Assembly (NCBI GenBank): GCA_964473645.1
Contig: CAYYPW010000004.1
Span: forward strand, 206,700-270,699
DNA from: HdN1 sp964473645
Lineage (GTDB): Bacteria > Pseudomonadota > Gammaproteobacteria > Pseudomonadales > Ketobacteraceae
Direction of reading: 5' to 3'
Length of the DNA stretch: 64,000 nt
Part shown: positions 60,783 through 64,000 of the stretch, one piece after another
How the letters are laid out: the number at the start of each line of letters is the position of its first letter
Position numbering within the stretch: position 1 is the first letter of the stretch
Notes under the pieces: generated by a model
The model's database searches: none
Told to the model about the DNA's origin: nothing
What the model saw: only the letters and a program-made list of their open reading frames with translations
Translations under genes and position numbers: made by a program

Positions 60783-61802
60783 GTGCAAGATAAACAAACA
60801 GTCTACGGCATTTACCTCGCCTATATCGAGGATTACCTGCAAGCGCTCGGAGTGGACAGCCGGGCCGTATTACAGGCGGCGGGCATAGACGACACCTCGC
60901 ATTTGACACCGGGCGAACGCATTACCATCGATCAACTGGCTGCCGTCATGCAGAGTCTGAATCGACAGGTGCGACGACGCAGTTTCTTTCTGGAGCTGGG
61001 CGCGCGGATACCCATCATGGCGCATGGAAACCTGGGGTCGGCCATCATGGCGTGTAAGGACGTGCGTATGGTCATGACGCTGATGGAGCGCTACGCCGCT
61101 ATTGTGTTGCCATCGGTGCGTATAACGCTGCAACCCGGCCGCGATGAGGTGTCGATCGAATATCAGATATCCACCGGCTGGCCTGAACTGAACATTGCCT
61201 TGATCGATGCGCTTATTGGCACCACCAGCTACAACGTTTCACTGCTCACTGGGCAACCCTTTTACCCGCGCAAAGTGTCGGTCACCTACAAGCAGCCCGC
61301 TGATCCGAGTATGTATTACCCCTACACCCATTGCGATGTCGAATTCAATGCAGATCAGAATCGCATGGTCTTCTCGCAAGCGCAGCTTGATTTACCCATC
61401 AAGACCGCCAACGCACTCAATCAGCGTGTCATGGAGATGCAATGCGCTGATGAGCTGAAAAAAGTGCAATCCCACACCCAACTCAGTGAACGCATACGCG
61501 AGATTATTTCGCTGTACCTCGAAGAATCGCCTTCGATAGGATTCGTCGCCGAAAAACTTCGCATCTCAGAAAGAACGTTGCGGCGTCGACTCAATGATGA
61601 GGGTATTAATTTTCGGGACTTGCTCAAAAGTATTCGTCACGAGACAGCACTCTACTACCTGAGCAAAACGGACATGCGCATCGAGAATATTGCCTTTCGA
61701 CTGGGGTATCGCGAGACGGCAAATTTTCGCAAAGCGTTTAAGGAACTGGCGGGAAAATCACCGAGGCAGTGGCGGGATGAGCGGGGTGAATCCCACCATT
61801 GA
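60783..61802 (+). CDS. AraC-family transcriptional regulator of the alkB region
   Basis: A 339-residue regulator. The N-terminal 'arabinose-binding' type domain (PF12625 style; LTPGERITIDQLAAVMQSL, LGARIPIMAHGNLGSAIMAC) resembles that of many AraC proteins in aromatic and alkane degradation. The C-terminal double helix-turn-helix is typical: GFVAEKLRISERTLRRRL and RIENIAFRLGYRETANFRKAFK, ending KSPRQWRDER. The start is GTG 60783 with GGAAGG upstream. It is divergent from the ferredoxin reductase-alkB unit and the most likely activator of it. Confidence 0.92.
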   Translation: MQDKQTVYGIYLAYIEDYLQALGVDSRAVLQAAGIDDTSHLTPGERITIDQLAAVMQSLNRQVRRRSFFLELGARIPIMAHGNLGSAIMACKDVRMVMTLMERYAAIVLPSVRITLQPGRDEVSIEYQISTGWPELNIALIDALIGTTSYNVSLLTGQPFYPRKVSVTYKQPADPSMYYPYTHCDVEFNADQNRMVFSQAQLDLPIKTANALNQRVMEMQCADELKKVQSHTQLSERIREIISLYLEESPSIGFVAEKLRISERTLRRRLNDEGINFRDLLKSIRHETALYYLSKTDMRIENIAFRLGYRETANFRKAFKELAGKSPRQWRDERGESHH

Positions 61803-61937
61803 CAGATCTGCCACCCGGCGGACATTGTGATAGGCAAAGCCAAGCCCGCATTGCTTTGCAATACCTGCCACGTTACCCTGCGCTCGACCGTAGCGACAGA
61901 TCCACACTTACACCCCAAAGACGGCGACTTTACAACC

Positions 61938-63152
61938 ATGCACGACCCTACTGTTCACGACGCCACTCCGCACGATTCTCAGCTGCAGAATTCAGAAATG
62001 CCTGTTTATTCCCTATGGCAGCTCATTCTTTATTTTCTGCAACTGGGTACATGGGGCTTTGGCGGCCCGGTGGCACTGGTGGGCTACATGCACCGGGACT
62101 TGGTCGAAAAACGAAATTGGTTCAGCGATGCCGATTACAAAGAAGGCTTGGCACTCTCGCAAATTGCACCCGGGCCATTGGCCGCACAGTTGGCGATTTA
62201 CCTGGGCTTTGTGCACTACCGGGTGCTGGGCGCCACATTGACCGGCCTGGCCTTTGTCATTCCGTCATTTCTGATGGTCGTAGCCTTGGGTTGGGCTTAT
62301 GTGCGCTACGACGGTATTGGTTGGATGCAAGCCGTATTTTATGGCGTAGGCGCAGCGGTGATCGGCATCATTACTATCAGCGCGCATAAACTTACGACCA
62401 AAAGTGTGGGCAAGGATCGCTTGTTATGGGGAATTTTTGTATTGCTCGCGGCAGTAACGATTATTACCGAAACAGAAATCGCATCACTGTTTATCGCCGC
62501 TGGGGTATTGGTGTGGCTGGTGCGTGTCAAATTCAAATCCAACACGCTTTTTTCATTGGCAGCCCCTGGGGCCGCGACGCTGGCGACGCCAAAAATCGCT
62601 CTGGCCAGCCTGACAGATGCTAATACACTCATACAGATCGCCTTGTTTTTTACCAAGGCCGGTGCGTTCGTATTTGGCTCCGGGCTGGCAATTGTGCCCT
62701 TTCTGTATGGCGGTGTGGTGACCGAATACCAGTGGCTCACTGAACGCCAATTTGTAGATGCGGTAGCCGTGGCAATGATCACACCAGGGCCTGTCGTGAT
62801 AACGACGGCATTCATCGGCTACCTGGTGGCTGGATTCAATGGCGCCTGTATTGCGGCGGTAGCAACCTTTCTGCCCTGCTACCTGCTCACAATACTCCCT
62901 GCCCCCTATTTCAAAAAATATGGAAAGCATCCCGCCTTGATTGCATTTGTCGATGGCATCACAGCAGCTGCAATTGGGGCAATTGCGGGTTCGGTAGTGG
63001 TGCTGGCGCAGCGATCCATTACTGATATTCCTACAGCACTGCTGGCAGTTGGCACCGCTGTCTTACTATGGAAATACAAGAAAATTCAGGAGCCGATGAT
63101 CGTTGCTGCGGCAGCCTTGATCGGATTAGTGGTTTACCCATTGCTACATTAA
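61938..63152 (+). CDS. chrA: ChrA-type chromate transporter
   Basis: A membrane transporter of the CHR family with two homologous halves. FLQLGTWGFGGPVALVGYMHRDLVEKRNW and LALSQIAPGPLAAQLAIYLGF come first; the second half repeats the layout in FFTKAGAFVFGSGLAIVPFL and AVAMITPGPVVITTAFIGY. About ten to twelve helices are present. The family exports chromate in exchange for protons, but many members have no demonstrated substrate. The start is uncertain: ATG 61938 gives 404 residues with a His/Asp-rich start, whereas ATG 61998 or the longer frame from 61827 are also open. It follows the AraC gene by 135 bases; no clear terminator separates them. Confidence 0.9.
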   Translation: MHDPTVHDATPHDSQLQNSEMPVYSLWQLILYFLQLGTWGFGGPVALVGYMHRDLVEKRNWFSDADYKEGLALSQIAPGPLAAQLAIYLGFVHYRVLGATLTGLAFVIPSFLMVVALGWAYVRYDGIGWMQAVFYGVGAAVIGIITISAHKLTTKSVGKDRLLWGIFVLLAAVTIITETEIASLFIAAGVLVWLVRVKFKSNTLFSLAAPGAATLATPKIALASLTDANTLIQIALFFTKAGAFVFGSGLAIVPFLYGGVVTEYQWLTERQFVDAVAVAMITPGPVVITTAFIGYLVAGFNGACIAAVATFLPCYLLTILPAPYFKKYGKHPALIAFVDGITAAAIGAIAGSVVVLAQRSITDIPTALLAVGTAVLLWKYKKIQEPMIVAAAALIGLVVYPLLH

Positions 63153-63249
63153 ATAGCTGCATTAAAATGGAACCAAGCGGCTTGATCGCTGGCGACGAAA
63201 ATCACCTGTCAGCAATACAAACCACTATCGGAAGCTCATAGGATACCTC

Positions 63250-64000
63250 ATGCACGACCCACGCATTCCCGTCACGGTAATTACCGGTTTTCTCGGGGCA
63301 GGCAAAACCACCTTGCTTAATTATTTGGTCAAACAACCGGCGTTGCAAAACGCAGCGGTATTGATCAATGAGTTTGGTGATATCGGAATCGATCATCATT
63401 TGGTGGATCGCATCGACGACACAACGATCGTGCTGGATTCCGGCTGTTTGTGCTGCACCGTGAATGGCGATTTGCACCGCGCCTTGTGGGAGCTCTTTCA
63501 AAAAGCCTTGCGCAAGGAAATTCGCAAGCTGGAACGCGTTGTAATTGAAACCAGCGGCATGGCCGACCCCACGCCACTGGTCTACAGCATTATCAATGAT
63601 CCGCTGTTGAACCAGCGCTATCGCTGCGATGGTATTGTCACGTTGCTGGATGCGACCAGTGGCGATCGATCACTTTCCGAGTTTCGAGAAGCACTGAAAC
63701 AGGTGGCCGTAGCAGATAAAATTCTCATTACCAAAGCTGACCAGGCGAGCCCTGAAACGATAGCGCTTTTGCGTGCAAAAGCGGGATTGATCAACCCGTT
63801 TGCGAGCGTTATCCAGGTAGAAAATGGCAAGATCGACGCCAGTGAAGTGCTGTCGCTCGGCCTTTTTGATTTGCAGAAAAAGCCTGAATCGGTGAAGCAG
63901 TGGCTGGGCGAAGAAGCCGCCCAGGCGCAACACAAGCACCACGATCACGATCACGATCACGATCACGATCACGATCACGATCACGATCACGATCACGATC
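63250..64000 (+). CDS. CobW/COG0523 GTPase, metal chaperone type (3' end beyond the window)
   Basis: The gene starts at ATG 63250 with AGGA 6 bases upstream and is open to the window end, at least 250 residues. It is a CobW-type G3E GTPase: Walker A GFLGAGKTT, the metal-binding CxCC motif in SGCLCCTVNGDL, ETSGMADPTPL for switch 2/Walker B and LITKAD for the guanine base (TKAD in place of NKxD). The C-terminal part enters a (His-Asp) repeat of at least ten units, as in zinc-handling COG0523 proteins. It probably inserts or traffics zinc or another divalent metal. It follows the chromate transporter by 98 bases. No zinc-responsive site was recognised upstream. Confidence 0.93.
   Translation, partial: MHDPRIPVTVITGFLGAGKTTLLNYLVKQPALQNAAVLINEFGDIGIDHHLVDRIDDTTIVLDSGCLCCTVNGDLHRALWELFQKALRKEIRKLERVVIETSGMADPTPLVYSIINDPLLNQRYRCDGIVTLLDATSGDRSLSEFREALKQVAVADKILITKADQASPETIALLRAKAGLINPFASVIQVENGKIDASEVLSLGLFDLQKKPESVKQWLGEEAAQAQHKHHDHDHDHDHDHDHDHDHDHD
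63940..64000 (+). repeat. CACGAT hexanucleotide tandem array encoding (His-Asp)n
   Basis: Ten perfect CACGAT units run from 63940 to 63999 and one more base begins an eleventh, at which point the window ends. In frame they encode repeated His-Asp, a metal-binding tail. Units of six keep the frame when copy number changes. The true length lies beyond the window. Confidence 0.95.

Noticed and set aside
63670..63996. Minus-strand frame starting MIVIVIVIV
   Set aside because: It is the complement of the CACGAT array; an artefact of the repeat.

Overview
The window is bacterial chromosomal DNA of moderate GC content. It most resembles a hydrocarbon- or lipid-using gammaproteobacterium of the Pseudomonadales/Oceanospirillales type (for example an Alcanivoracaceae/Ketobacter-like organism); this placement is inferred from gene content, not from a search. 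The pointers are the rlmKL - rmf - pyrD neighbourhood, a 1630-residue NAD-glutamate dehydrogenase of the Pseudomonas GdhB type, an AlkB-family membrane hydroxylase, GMC alcohol dehydrogenase, two PF10118 proteins, and YfiR, GGDEF/EAL and MCP signalling genes. No rRNA, tRNA, insertion sequence, prophage or CRISPR array was seen.

Layout. 1-5122: a partial coiled-coil gene, rlmKL, rmf (with a strongly structured leader and a structured 3' region ending in a clear terminator) and pyrD. 5332-7266: an unassigned methyltransferase and a periplasmic cupin. 7330-16169: a tight eight-gene minus-strand operon (GNAT-like protein, Rieske oxygenase, desaturase, GH3 amide synthetase, GNAT, second desaturase, PF10118 protein, GT1 glycosyltransferase). 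It looks like an accessory lipid-tailoring biosynthetic cluster, and it is the most interesting part of the window. 16749-23991: gdhB with a DUF2835 gene, uppP and a DUF2236/MpaB-type oxygenase.

24261-38827: a CheA-like sensor kinase, a large secreted or surface-anchored calcium-binding-type protein, a GMC oxidoreductase, a secreted trypsin with a discoidin-like domain, an orphan FHA-CpaF secretion ATPase and a large hybrid sensor kinase. 39052-48830: a TPM/LemA group followed by a complete MoxR-DUF58-DUF4381-BatA-BatB/C-BatD operon, whose genes overlap by a few bases at nearly every junction. 49051-54340: a YfiR-like periplasmic protein, a CHASE8-type GGDEF/EAL protein and a convergent TonB-dependent receptor.

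54461-64000: a TetR regulator divergent from the second PF10118 gene, with a perfect 14-bp palindrome between them; an MCP chemoreceptor; an AlkB hydroxylase with its own 2Fe-2S ferredoxin/FAD reductase (a XylMA-like pairing) under a divergent AraC regulator; a chromate transporter; and a CobW-type GTPase whose (His-Asp)n repeat runs off the window. The hydroxylase, the GMC dehydrogenase, the desaturases and the PF10118 proteins together suggest a metabolism centred on alkanes and fatty acids.
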